Source: Liopterus haemorrhoidalis (taxonomy: Eukaryota; Arthropoda; Insecta; Coleoptera; Dytiscidae). Taken from it: DNA of 64,000 nt. The stretch's first letter is position 1; the number at the start of each line of letters is the position of its first letter. A model generated the notes under the pieces. That model made no database searches, was not told where the DNA came from, and worked only from the letters and a program-made list of their open reading frames with translations. The position numbers were made by a program, and so were the translations under genes. Of this stretch, positions 28,375 through 40,186 are shown one piece after another. The stretch is from assembly GCA_963971575.1 (NCBI GenBank), contig OZ020622.1, forward strand, positions 34,254,301 to 34,318,300, read 5' to 3'.

Positions 28375-31300
28375 AAAGAAAATGCGACATGAAATTCTGC
28401 GTGAATTACAAGTGACGCGCCACACCCAGCTGACACCAAAAGCAAAAAGCTTTACCATTTAATGACTAACTTACGATCAAAACAAAGTTATTTGAGGAAA
28501 AAGTGTTTTTCGAGTAAGAAGAGGTTGGATTTTTTTGAAAAATTTGCAAAATCACCCAACATGTCGTTTTTACAGAAAAATGTGAATAAAGTCGCTGCAA
28601 ATTTTATTATGACGCAAATAAAAATGCAGCGTAATAAGCCAAAAGGACAACAATTTTCATATGAGGACAAGTTGTTGGCTCTGTCACTCACGAAACACGA
28701 TGTTAAATGCTACTGTTTTCTTTCAACTTTTTTTGCTTTGCCAGCCAAGAAAACTCTTCCAAATCTTCTTAAAAAAGTAGCCTTTAGTGTTGGTATTAAT
28801 GAAAAATTATTTGAACATTTATCAAAGAGGGTTAAAAAAAATAGGAAATCCTAAGCATAAATGTTGCATTATATTGTTTGATAAGATTTATTTAGAGACC
28901 AGCCTACTGCATAAATCTTCCGAAGATTATATAGGTGCCGCAGATTTTGGAGAAGATAACCGGAGAGGTGAATTTGCCAGCCATGCTCTATTATTTATGG
29001 TGCGGGGCATTTTTAAGAAGTGGAAACAACCCGTAGCTTTTTTTTCCTGGGAGTACTACGTCATCTGATAAGCTTGTAAAACTAATCAAAGATGTAGTAC
29101 AACCTAGGAATGGGAAAAAGGCATCGATGTATCGAAAACATCGATGTTTGCTTTAAAAACATCGATGTTTTTACCATCGATGTTCAGATGGCGATAGTAT
29201 CGATAAAACATCGATGTCTACTACCGATGTCGATGTTAAAACTTTGAAATTCAGAAACTACTGCTAGAGCGCTGGAATCTTAAAATTTTAATTTTTATTA
29301 ATATTGGTACACAAAATATAAGCGCCATCTATTGTGATATAACAATACGAATAGTGTTAGTTCTTATTATTTTCAGCAGTTAGCAGAATAAGTAAAAAAT
29401 AAGAAGAAACTTGAAAAACTGAGAAAATTTTGCAAACAAAACAACGACCAACGACGCCAACAAACTTGTTGCTTTTTGAGTCTTGTTGACACTTTCCCAG
29501 TTGTTATTCCTCCAATCCCTGGAATTACCATATTGGGAAATATAATTATAATTTATTTATTAATAAAACTATAATATTATAATAAAATGCAATATTTCAT
29601 TTTAGAAATGTAAAAATAATAGGAACAAATTAGGATTATTATATTGGGTAATGTTAATGTGAAATTAATTACTATTAAAAACGAATATTTCTATTTAAAA
29701 ATCTAATAAATGCTTTTTAAGCGTATTATAAGTTACTTTTTTCGTATTTTATCTTTACATTATTAAATAAAACCTATATAATATAAATAAATACCTATTT
29801 TTAATATTAATAAAACATCGATGTATCGGAAACATCGATGTTTTTCCTTCGATGTTTTTTCAACATCGATAGTAAGGCGTCGATGTTAACATCGATGTTA
29901 AACATCGATATTTTGCCTTCGATGTACAACCAGTGAAGAATACAGGACTCAGCGTTCTTAGTACTGTTTGTGACCAAGGTCCAACTAATGTTACAGCATT
30001 TACAAGGTTAATAAAGGAAACGCAAGAAGACTGTATAAAACAGGGCAAAGATAATAAATACCATGGCTTTACGGTAGATGATGAAAACGTTGTTCACTTT
30101 TATGATCCACCTCATCTACTCAAAGGCATAAGAAACAACTGACAAAACCTATGCATTTTAAGCAAGATGGCACTGAAAAAGTAGCAAAGTGGCAAGACAT
30201 TGTCGATTTTTACATTTTGGATGAAGCTGATGACGATGCAAGAATGCGCCCGAGGCTGACAGATGCCCATGTTCTACCAGATAAAATAAAGAAAATGAAA
30301 GTGTCATGTTGCACACAAATTTTCAGCCAGCGAGTATCGTCAATAATGAGGAATATAGCATTGTGGGGTGAGTTTTGTTTTATTTTATATTAAGCTTACA
30401 TAAGCTTAAATAATATATAATATCATTAAGATTAGCTTAAGCTTATATAATATCATTAAGAAAATTATTATTAAATTCAGTTATACGTGAGTAAATGGAA
30501 ATTAAAAACATAATTTCTCTCAGATGTTGTTTTCAATACAAGATCTAGTTCCAATGTTATTCTGTTGTAAAAATATAATATTGTGTAAAAAAATCTATAT
30601 AATTCATAATATAATTATCTGCTATTACATCTTTTTAAAGTTATAAAATTAGATATTATAAAATACAATTCGCAATTGTAAAATAACGACTATTTTTTTT
30701 TTTTTACTTTCATTTGCAGGTGCAGGACCAAATGGTCAAAGGAAACTGGAGCCATCAGCAGATCATACAGCTGATCTACTTCTCTTATGGACAGGTTATT
30801 TGATAGTGTGAATGGAAACACTGTGTACGCTTCCACAGGTAAGAATTTACGCAAGATGGTAAATGCCACATCGGAGCATTTTGCGTTTTGGCACGAAGCC
30901 TTAAACATCTTAGATTCAATGCGATACTTCTCGGCTAGAAAGAAAAGTTTTGTTTCCGTCCCTTCAGTTCAAAATTGGATTTATACCGTAAGAAGTTTTC
31001 TTTACATAAGAGAATTTTTTCAAAGAAGGGATAAAATCTTTTGCTTCAAGAAAATTTAATCAAGACCCTATAGAAAACTTCTTCGGATCTATTAGGAGCC
31101 ACAGAGTCCGGAACACAAATCCTACTACATTGTCATTTGCTGGTTCCTGCAAAGCCCTTACTCTAAATAACTGTGTCTTCACACACGGTTGGATTCAACT
31201 GTGGGAAGGACGACGCCGTAGGAGCATTGGACGATCTTCGTCTTATAGTTGTAGAAGATGGTCCGGAAATAATAACTTTGAGCCCATGTTCCACCGTCGA

Positions 31301-31740
31301 TGAAGTGCCTAACTTCATTCCTATGATAAAAAAAAAAAAAAAAACAAAATATCAAGATGCACCAGAGCCTATATTACTGGGTTTTTGGGTAAAAAAATGA
31401 AGAAGTTTATAAAAGATTGTCCATGTTGCCTTACCAATTGGCAAATTAATTCCTGTAATACATTGGAGAGCCGAGATGCTGACTTCATTGATGCCAGGGA
31501 ATATCGACCCCGTGCATTATTTCGCCCGAATAGTTTTTTTTTTTTTTTTCTAAGCACCAGAGCTATAGAAATAATCAGATTCGCTTTACCGAAAATTTTC
31601 TTTTTAAAAAATGTTGGGCAAATTATTAAAAACTCCATTTATTCTCATATGGATTTTACTCCAGTACGTTGTCCACAGCATCCCCAAGTAACAACTTTTG
31701 TAAATAATATAGTTAAATTGTTTATATTTGCTTGTACTTA
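28375..31740 (+). pseudogene. P/THAP9-like transposase pseudogene 1
   Basis: It follows a TTTACAG acceptor at 28375. Segments in order: coiled-coil region LMTNLRSKQSYLRKK; FAKSPNMSFLQKNVNKVA; FDKIYL where active relatives have FDEM; GRGEFASHALLFMVRGIFKKWKQPVAFF; CDQGPTN; VVHFYDPPHLLKGIRNN; DAHVLPDKIKKMKV; an intron about 30367-30718 (GTGAGT ... TTTGCAG); LFDSVNG; FAFWHEALNILD; then FNQDPIENFFGSIRSH and NPTTLSFAGS. The THAP finger upstream is not found. Multiple stops and frameshifts plus an 819-bp insertion at 29105. P-type transposases use a GTP-dependent cut-and-paste reaction; this one is dead. Confidence 0.85.
29105..29923. mobile_element. 819-bp hAT-like element with ACATCGATGT repeats
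   Basis: An 8-bp duplication GTACAACC (29097-29104, 29924-29931) flanks it, and the host P-like reading frame continues across (DVV-QP to P-VKNTGLS). The left end is TAGGAATGGG, a hAT-like start, while the right end is eroded. Both subterminal 100-bp zones hold about ten inverted or direct copies of ACATCGATGT, candidate transposase-binding sites. The AT-rich interior has no ORF. Confidence 0.8.
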
Positions 31741-31902
31741 GCACGTTAACCTAATATTGAAAGGAAGAGATATAAACAATTTTATAACAAATATAGTAAA
31801 ATTCAAAATGTTTACATGGACCCAGTGAAAGCAAAAGCCCATCAATTTTATATTAAACACAGGAAATATAAACTGTGTAAGAAAATTTAACTTCTTTAAT
31901 AC

Positions 31903-32110
31903 AGCCTTGGACAAGTGTATGGAGCACCCTACGTTTTATTGAATTTTAGGATTATCACAGGAAAAATGGTAAATAAAATAATACATACAGCTTTTAATGA
32001 CAACTTTAATCAAAATTATTAATATTTTGTGATACCTCCTCGTGCTTAAATTACCGCACGTACCCTTTTAGGCATACTGTCATTGATGTCATATAATATA
32101 GACACAGTAC
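31903..32110 (-). pseudogene. Tc1-like transposase C-terminal remnant
   Basis: The minus strand reads DINDSMPKRVRAVI then a stop and ARGGITKY, the last part of Tc1-like transposases. The left edge ACAGCCTTGGACAAGTGTATGG looks like a terminal repeat. The rest of the element is gone. Confidence 0.65.
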
Positions 32111-32121
32111 GCTCTATACCA

Positions 32122-32190
32122 GTGTTTCTCAACCGGTGGTCCTTGGCAAAATTTTGGTGGTCCGCGAAAGGCTTACATTGACAGCATCTG
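32122..32190 (+). mobile_element. hAT-type terminal fragment
   Basis: CAGTGTTTCTCAACCGGTGG followed by GGTGGTCCGCGAAAGG is the standard start of Charlie/Zaphod-like hAT elements. No right end was found. Confidence 0.5.
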
Positions 32191-33186
32191 AAGCAGAGGG
32201 AGAAAAAAGTAGAAATCTGAATAAAAAGAGAAAACTGTAAGTAATGCTTAAAATATAAACACAAGAATAAGATATTTAAAAAATGTACATACTAATTGTT
32301 ATTTATTATTAGAAACACACGCGCCACCGATCCATTATATTTAGTAGATTGCACATCAGATCAAATGGAATCTACTAGAAAGGCACGAAGAAATTTGCGC
32401 TTGGCAAAACGTTGTGAAAGTCAAAAGAAGAAAGTGAAATTTCTGCAACAGCGGTCAAGACGACAGACATCTAGGATCCGTCATTTGGCAAGTTTAATGA
32501 AAGAGATTAAAGAAAAATACAATCTTTCGGAGAATGCAGAAGCGGCAATTTTGGTACAGCATATTACTATTTAATTATGAAATATATAATTGTATTTTTT
32601 TATTTTTTTATTATTTTTTAATTACTAGGTATCACTACCAGATTCGCCAAAAGCAATAATATAAAAAATGTTATGCGGACCTACAAGGCAACAATACACA
32701 CCGGAGTTAAGAAGTTTTGCCTTTACGTTGAACTTTTATTCTTCGAAAGCATACTGCTTTGTACGGGATACGTTTAATAAATCATTACCTCACCCATCAC
32801 CATTACAAAATGGTTTCAATCAATTAATGGGGAACCAGGCTTCACTCAAGAATCCATAAATGCTCTGAAAATTAAAGTAGATGAAGCTGTTTCCAGAGAA
32901 GGGACCGTATTATGCAATTTGGTTTTGGATGAGATGCATATTAAGGTGCAAGCTGTTTGGAATGGGAAGGAATTAAAAGGCCATGTAAATGTTGGCACGA
33001 AATTACCAAGCAAACAATCGGAGTTAGCTACACAAGCCTTGGTGTTCATGCTAGTTTTTGTTAATAGTAATTGGAAGATACCAGTCGGCTATTTTTTAAT
33101 AAATGGCCTTCAGGCATATGAAAAGGCTAATCTAGTAAACCGTTGCCTGGTATTTGTGCATGAGAATGGTGTTGAGAATGGTAATT

Positions 33187-33268
33187 GACATTGTTAAATT
33201 AGCCGGACAACCATCAAATGTCATGGACACCACACATTTGATGGTTGTCCGGCTAATTTAACAATGTC
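33187..33268. repeat. Perfect 35-bp inverted duplication (hairpin)
   Basis: 33187-33221 is the exact reverse complement of 33234-33268, with a 12-bp loop. The right arm encodes the expected protein continuation (TFDGCPANLTMSAHLVANL); the left arm does not, so it looks copied in inverse orientation into the pseudogene. Confidence 0.85.
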
Positions 33269-33327
33269 GGCACATCTTGTTGCTAACTTAAAAGAAAATA
33301 ATCTAAGTCCACATTTTCCACACCCAT

Positions 33328-33504
33328 GAATTTGAGAAGTGAGGTTATGTATGTAATGACAGTTGAACATGTATGTAATGTATTCGAAAAAAAGTGTTGA
33401 CAGCAATTTGTTAGAGAACCACTGGAATTTGAGAAGTGAGGTTATGTATGTAATGACAGTTGAACATGTATGTAATGTATTCGAAAAAAAGTGTTGACAG
33501 CAAT
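33328..33504. repeat. Direct repeat, 80-bp unit twice
   Basis: Units 33328-33407 and 33425-33504 (GAATTTGAGAAGTGAGG ... TGTTGACAGCAAT) appear identical and are spaced by 17 bp. Confidence 0.85.
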
Positions 33505-33551
33505 GTAGTAGTGCTCTGTAATTTTATATTTGAATAAACTAATTATATTAA

Positions 33552-34608
33552 CCCTTAATCGGCTAACGTATCTCGTGAGATACATCAACATTTGAAATTT
33601 TTTATACAAATCCGGTGCAAGTTAAATGAAAGTGGGCTACGTATCCTGCAAAATACATAAGCATAGAAGCGTGGTGTACTAGTGGCGACGCTTTTATCGG
33701 TGTGGGAAGTTATAGAACGGGTATTTACTTATTGTGCGCAATGGCAGTGTCTACATATGCAGACGAGGTAAGTTCTAAAGTGGTAAAATACTACAGTTTT
33801 TAAAATTTCGTCCCAACCGCGTTCTCCAATGTAACTAGACGTTTCAAATCATGAATACTACTTCAAGATTCAACATTTATTCGTTTCATACACAACCGAT
33901 ACCTGTTCTGACTTGTTTGTATCTCCAAGTATACATCGCCCAAAATAGAAGCTATGTATAAAACAGTACAACACCCACATGGGGGGAGTTGACTTAGCAG
34001 ATATGCTAATTGCCCTATATAAAATTCCTTACAAATCAAAGAAATGGTATTTGGGGATATTTAGCCAACTCATTGACATTGGCGTGAATAATGCTTGGCT
34101 ACTATACAGAAGAGACATGGAAGCTTTCGGAAATAGAAATCATGAAAACTTGAAAACATTTCGGACACATTTAGCTTTGTCGCTTATAAAAGCTGAAAAT
34201 GTTACAAAGACCAGAAAATCCGATTTTGCAACAGAGCAGCCAGCCAAAAAAGTCCAGAGTTCCTACAAGTGCCAGACCCACTGATGACATCAGATATGAC
34301 CAATTAGGACATTTTTCAAGAAGGGAAGGTGCAAACTTTGCACAGATGGTCAAACAACAGTGTTTTGTAACAAATGCAATCTACGGTTGTGTATTGTAAC
34401 AGGAAGTAGCTCAAGAAATTGTTTCACAATTTATCACATGAAGAATTTCTAACGAGCACTGTATCTTCTGAGATACGTTTTTTTTTTTTTTTACTAAATG
34501 AGAAAAAAATATAAATTTCTTTTTTTTGTAACCTTTAATACATATTAAATAAAGAAATTATGATATTTCCTGTTTTTCATTACAAATAAATATTTGCCTG
34601 TTTAAGGG
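33552..34608 (+). mobile_element. piggyBac element, internally deleted
   Basis: Ends CCCTTAATCGGC at the left and TTTAAGGG at the right, with TTAA at 33548-33551 and 34609-34612. At 1,057 bp it is shorter than complete piggyBac relatives (about 2.5 kb). A short first exon-like segment (ATGGCAGTGTCTACATATGC then GAG|GTAAGT at 33771) and the transposase C-terminal third remain. It is inserted in P-like pseudogene 2. Confidence 0.88.
33979..34440 (+). pseudogene. piggyBac transposase C-terminal part
   Basis: MGGVDLADMLIALYKIPYKSKKWYLGIFSQ has the conserved third Asp in G-G-V-D and the following aromatic block, then NNAWLLYRRDM. After a frameshift near 34270 a Cys-rich end follows (FCNKCNLRLC), as in the zinc domain of piggyBac proteins. 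The catalytic core before this point is deleted. Confidence 0.88.
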
Positions 34609-36130
34609 TTAAAATCAAAACAGTGAAAACTGTTGAAATATTAAATTTAATATTAAATAAGAATTTACGTTTTTTTTACTTTATATTTACTTCATATTAA
34701 ATGAACAATGTTTGCACATTGAGTAGTACTTGACAATGTTTGTGAGACATAATATAAGTCTGTGTGCGTCGTTAGATATAGAAGTAAGAATAAAATGGCT
34801 GATATCAAAATGCGTAGGTGTATAGTGATTCTTATAGAAATAATAAAGTAATTATAGAGTATATGTGTTCCACTGTGCAAAACCCAACAAAAACAGTTGT
34901 CCAAACATTCAGTAGGGGTGTGGCTGATGCTATGGAGTATTTAAATTCCGATTTGAAGCTGGAATTATTTAAAGGCTGTGAAGAGACAATTAAATTCTGT
35001 AAAATTATAAATGACACATTTTATATTTTTAATAGCAAAAATTATCTTCCTCTGGACGTTAATACATAGCAAGTCATGTTTCAAAGGTTGGATGATTATT
35101 CAAAATATATATCGAAATTAAAATTTAATGTTATCCCAGTGTTGGAGTCACGACGAAAGACGGGATTTATAGGTTTTTTAATAAATATAGTTAGTATCAG
35201 AAATATATTTCGTCAACTTAATTTGTGTGAAAATAAAAAATTAAACTTTTTGTTATTATACGAATTTAGTCAAGACCATCTTGAGCTATTTTTTAGTTCT
35301 ATTAGAACCAAAATTGGTCTTAATAATAACCCCAATGCGGTACAATTTGAAGCTGCATACAAACGATTAATTGTACATTCCGAAATCATATCGTCAAAAT
35401 ATTCGAATTGTGCAATTATTGATGACACCAAAATATTATTTGTCAGTAGCCAGCACGTTACATAAAAATCAATTGGGAGAAGACCTTTCTGAATCTGAAG
35501 AATTTCGTCAAATTATTATTAAGAATTAATCGTCAGATCATGACTATATCCCATCCCAAGCATGGCATTTGACTCTATACCAAAATGATGTTGTTGCGTA
35601 TATAACAGGATTTGTAGTGAAACGTATTGCACAAATAATTACTTGCAGTCAGTGTCTCGATATTTTGATAAGTGAAGAATCTGCATCGTTACTGCAAAAA
35701 AGAAAAACTTATGGGAAGTTAACAAATGCTTCAGCATTCACAGTAGTTTGTCGAACAGCTGAGAAGTGTTACAGGCTGCAGGAAAAAATTTCCAATATGA
35801 GGCGTAATAACATAATAGAATATTTAATTACTCAAGTACTTTCTGTACTTCCCAGGGGAGTATTTTACGATTTTAGTATGGAACATTTGGTAGAAAAATA
35901 TCCATCAGATAGTCATGCGTTACAACTTACGAAATTAATCTGTAAGCATTATTTTAATGAAGAAAAAGAAAGAATAGGAATAAAATTAACAAAAACAATT
36001 ATATTTTGTAATCAATAAAGTTTATATATTAAAGCATTTATGTACGTGTTTTTATTCGCAAACTTTTTTAGATACTTGACGATAATTTTTTTATTAATAA
36101 TTTTTTTATTAATATATATATATATATATA

Positions 36131-36302
36131 GAGCTGGGTAGTATTATAAAATATTATATTGAATACTTGATTAAAAAAAACCTTTTTTGTATTTTCAGGA
36201 ACAAGTATTTATAAATGTATTTCAAAACTACAAACACACACGCTACGAATACATCGGAAAATTATTTTAAATATGTACTTTTACTAGTACTTGTCCAGCA
36301 CT
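36131..36302. mobile_element. Possible short hAT-like MITE
   Basis: The left edge AGAGCTGGGTAGTATT and the complement of the right edge, AGTGCTGGACAAGTACT, are loosely similar terminal repeats next to (TA)n. The P-like frame resumes just to the right. No duplication seen. Confidence 0.3.
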
Positions 36303-37810
36303 GGTTTATCATCAGACCAATGGTACCCAAACCTATGAACCTGCTAGGTCAGTTTTAGTGCTGATGGCACGTGCAATCCAAGAAAACTGGAAACAACCAA
36401 TAGGTTACTTTTTTGTACATTCCACATGTAAAGGAAACGAGTTAATAAGTATACTTTATAATGGCATTAGAAAATTGACCACGTTAGGGCTCAAAGTTTT
36501 TAGTCTTGTAACTGACTGTGGCTCAAACTTCATACAGTTCGCAAATGAAATGGGCGTTAAACCTGACAGGCCGTACTTCATGGTGGATGAGTACAAAATT
36601 ATTTATATTTTTGATACGCCACATCTTTTAAAGGCCACGTGAAATAATTTCTTTAAAAACTGCATTTTATCTGATAGTAATGAAATAAAGAAAAAGTGGT
36701 TACTTGATTTTTATGCCAATGATAAAAAATTGCACAATGACTGATTATTGACTGATACGCACATGTTCCCGAATAACTCTTAAAAGATGAAAGTTAAGTA
36801 TGCAGCACAATTGTTTAGTGCAACCGCGGCTATGACAACTTATGTGTCTTAAGGGGTTATGTCAGCAGAAACACTACCGACCATACAATTTATAAAAGAC
36901 AAGGATAAATTATTTGACATGCTCAATTCAAGTAGGGAAACGATAGGATTTAAAACTAGCAGAGCACCATTTACAGGCGAAGATGAGCAAATATTTTTTT
37001 TACTAAAAATGGAAAATGTTTTTGCGCAGTGCAGCATTCTAGATAAAATAATAAAAATATAACAAAAAATACATAATTTTTCCATGGTTGGCAAATCACT
37101 ATAAATTCTATCATAAAAATATAAGAAATATTGGGGTACCGGCTAAATACGCGTCTAATTAATCCAGATTGCTTGGATTTTTTTTTCCCCCGTCCGACAA
37201 CAAATCGGAACTGCTATAATCTAACCCCAATACAGTTAGCCCGAGCATTTAAAAAATTATTTTGCGTGGGATATTTTACACATGGGGGTGGTATCTGCAT
37301 TGAGGATTTTGATGAAGTTTTTCAGCATCTGCCAGAGTTGGAAAACATAGTTGAAGAGGATAAATTGATAACATTTCCAGAAAGAAACCCTTGCGTCACA
37401 GCATCTTTGGATCTACATTTGGACACCGTAGATTATAGAGAATTCTCCTTGCCCGAACAAAATGGTTTGGCATATTATGTTGCTAACTATTTAATAAAAA
37501 AGTTATAAATCGTCACAACTGTGATATCTGCAGAAATGTATTGTATTGTTGGGTGCACAGAAATTAGACCAGTGGAATGTATATATATATATATATATAT
37601 ATTTTAAAACTGTGACTACAAGAGAAGAAGAACTTTTTGGAAAATTAATTAATTCAGCAAGACATTTTTTAAATTATGTGGACAATTCGGACCAAATATT
37701 TTTACACAGTTTTCCGTTGTACAGCCCAAGACGATGTGTAGGAAGAAGTTTATACAAATTATGTTCGTCATGTATATGTGGAAGGTGTTTGTTCAAATTT
37801 TCCCCATAAT
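36303..37810 (+). pseudogene. P/THAP9-like transposase pseudogene 3
   Basis: Segments: LMARAIQENWKQPIGYFF, VFSLVTDCGSNFIQFANEMGV, YIFDTPHLLKA, LPTIQFIKDKDKLFDMLNSS, LINPDCLDFFFP (relatives have DCLENFFG), NLTPIQLARAFKKLF, CIEDFDEVFQHLPEL, LAYYVANYLIKK, then a decayed Cys motif with a (TA)n run at 37581-37601. The N-terminal domain and first catalytic Asp are missing. Stops and frameshifts throughout. Residue choices differ from pseudogenes 1 and 2, so it is a third lineage. Confidence 0.85.
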
Positions 37811-37917
37811 TAAGCTATATTTGAGATTAAGGATTTTTTACTCTTTAAAAAGAGTTAACATAAACTTTTTAGTTCAGACTAATAAAAAAAGAAAATTAAT
37901 CATATTGTCAAATTTGT

Positions 37918-39060
37918 GAATGTGAGAATTGAGTACATGTCTACCATCCCGAGTCATTTTCCACTCTTTTCCGAGATCGAGACATCTGTAACACATTCAT
38001 CGCCTTCTCCTCAGGATAAAAACACCTTCGACACTGTACCTTGGTGTAAAAACGTGCGAGCGTGTTTTAGCAGAGTATGTGTGAACGAATTAAAGAGATT
38101 GGGGATACCGCGTGATCTGGTAGCGTGTGAAAGAACTGACTGTGTTGATCCCCGATATATGCAACTGATTAATGACTTTTACGGTTGAATAGTCAAAGCT
38201 CTAAGTAGCGCGACTATTTCTTCAGCAAGAAAAATCAAAAAGAAGCGAAAGGACGGCGAATATACGGCTGGAGTGAGAATGAGGGGCTAATGTCAACGAA
38301 AAAGGAGGCCAAACTGGCATTATGTAACTGGATTAAATCTGGCAGACCCCGTCTCGTCCACGTGAACGAACACCGTATTTTCACTATAGCACTTTAAAAT
38401 GCAATGAAGAAACATTTGAGGACTTTAGACCAACGAAAAGTTAACCAACTCGTAACTATGTACCGGTCACGTGATTTCACCACATTCTGAAAGCACACTG
38501 GTACTAAAATACGAGCTGACCCAGTCACATCGACGACCTGAAAGACAACCTCGACATCGCAGAACATTGGCGCGAAATACTTTTGGAGGACTCTGTAAGG
38601 GTAACTTTACTCAATCTGTCGATTTTTTCGACACAGTATGCCCAAATAACTGTTTTATTACTTGTGCCAGTGTGAAGGAAACTGTGAAAAGTCAGAAATG
38701 TGGCAAAGCTGCAGACGCTGATGGACAAGAGGGAATCATATCATCCACGCCCACTCTGAATTACATATTCTACTTGCGATAAGATTTTGTTTACGCACTG
38801 GGCACTACAACTCATTCAGTAGCTCTTTATGAATGAATGGTCTCTCCTACTGGTTGTGATCATATTTCTAAACTACAATCTCCAACCATGTTGGTTATAT
38901 TTGTAATTTCTTGATCTTTGTTAACTGTATTTCTGTTTCCGATATGTATTTTGTGGATTTTTTTTTTTTTTTTTGTAAATATGTGTTTTTGGCTCTTGAG
39001 CCGTTAATTTAATTTATTATTAGTATTATTATAAAAAATAATAAAATGTATATGCAACTT
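37918..39060 (+). pseudogene. CR1/L2-like LINE relic
   Basis: The coding remnant covers the end of the endonuclease to the start of RT: PWCKNVRACFSRVCVNELKRLGIPR, EAKLALCNWIKSGRPR, NQLVTMYRSRDFTTFW then KHTGTK, and KCGKAADADG (start of RT). Stops are frequent and RT proper is absent. From about 38790 it is 3' UTR-like, with a T-run at 38957-38975 and GGCTCTTGAGCCGTTAATTT, then TTATTATTAG-type tail sequence. Confidence 0.6.
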
Positions 39061-39313
39061 CATTTAATTATTCCATTTCCCAATCCTAACACCATGCACA
39101 GTATTTTTATTATATATTTGAAGGAAATAAAAGATTCTTTGTATATTTGTCATAAACTAAAAAATATTAAATATTATTTTATATTTAAATAATTTTCCCA
39201 CTTGTGACATACACTTTTTCGGCCCGTTCCGCCGGGAAAAGAAGATGTCATGAGCCTAGCAACCAACACGGTTATTGTGTATAGTATTTTGTTTCTGGTT
39301 GTAGAATTTTATA
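39061..39313. other. AT-rich flank of the pogo element
   Basis: No gene or terminal repeat recognised. Confidence 0.4.
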
Positions 39314-39374
39314 GGGTAATTCCAGGGAAGATGGCCGTACGGGAGAGATGGCCAATAGAAAAAAGTTCAAGTAA

Positions 39375-40178
39375 GTTAGTTAGTTAGTTAGTTAAAATTT
39401 TTGGCGCACAGCAACAAAACATATTTGCGCCTAACGCAGCCCATTTAAATGACTAGACCAAATATTAAAAACAATATATTCGACAATAAATAAATAGAAA
39501 AAATCATTAAAAAATACGCATACTCAATAAAAGAAATCTTGCACTGACAAACACAAATAAATAATATAAAAAGTCTGTTCGAAAATATGAACAGACTCAG
39601 GGTGATGGTAAGAGGCTGTAAAGGGGCCAATTACCATCGAATATCACAGTCAATAACTAGAAACACATTAAAATAAGGTGCAAGACTTCACACATAAAAC
39701 AATAAGTTCGATTCTCTCAGGAAGAGTATCAGCCTGTCCATGAGTACCCTGTCGTCACCTAAAGCAACTGACAGGTCATAGCACAGGCCTAACCTCTCCC
39801 TGACATCCTCGAACTGTACACACTCAGTTAAAAAGTGTAACACAGACAAATCTGTGTTACACGTCTCACAGATAGGGGACTCTTCACCTCGAAGGAGGTG
39901 CCCATGGGTCCACCAACAGTGACCTATACGGAGGCGTGTGATGGCGGTTTCCTCCCTGCGGTTAATCCTGCAGGAAGAACCCCATGGTTTAACGTCTCCC
40001 TTAATCTGTCGTAACTTAACGTTCTGTGTGCGGCTCCAGTCATGTTGCCACATGTCTAAAACCAGTTGTTTCAGATGACTCTTTGCGTCATCTGGAAAAA
40101 CGAAACTCACATCAATCATAGGTCTGTGAGAGGCGGCTTTTGCAGCTGCATCTGCCGCTTCGTTGCCTTTAATACCAA
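39375..40178 (-). mobile_element. I-like LINE copy 1, 3' part (continues at 50291)
   Basis: It has the tail GTTAGTTAGTTAG at 39375, the 3' UTR, and the end of ORF2 from GNEAADAAAK to the terminal LLFYV. It is continuous with 50291-50573 once the copy 2 insertion is removed. The pair is flanked by a 15-bp duplication AAAAAGTTCAAGTAA (39360-39374, 50574-50588) within the pogo element. It is 5'-truncated in the RNase H domain. Confidence 0.95.
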
Positions 40179-40186
40179 TACTTTTA

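Larger units (their letters stand above)
32300..36018 (+). pseudogene. P/THAP9-like transposase pseudogene 2
   Basis: The first block has a basic coiled coil (RSRRQTSRIRHLASLMKEI). A short intron (about 32552-32625) precedes YTPELRSFAFTLNFYSSKAY, LVLDEMHIK (catalytic Asp region intact), ELATQALVFM, NWKIPVGYF, and ANLKENNLSPHFPHP. A piggyBac relic splits it at 33552-34608. Afterwards TFSRGVADAMEYLNSDLKL, GCEETIKFCKIINDTF, RKTGFIGFLINI, FSQDHLELFFSSIRTK, NNNPNAVQFEAAYKRL, and at 35569-36018 the C-terminal VVAYITGFVVKRI. Stops and frameshifts at several joins. It is a lineage different from pseudogene 1. Confidence 0.85.

Noticed and set aside
28165..28392. ORF translating the TA microsatellite into IYIYIY runs
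   Set aside because: It is a microsatellite translation with no protein features; similarly at 59328-59519 and 60777-60962.
39375..39400. TTAG repeats as telomeric DNA (insect telomere TTAGG)
   Set aside because: The unit is 4 nt, occurs in only a few copies and always joins the same LINE 3' UTR; it is the LINE tail.
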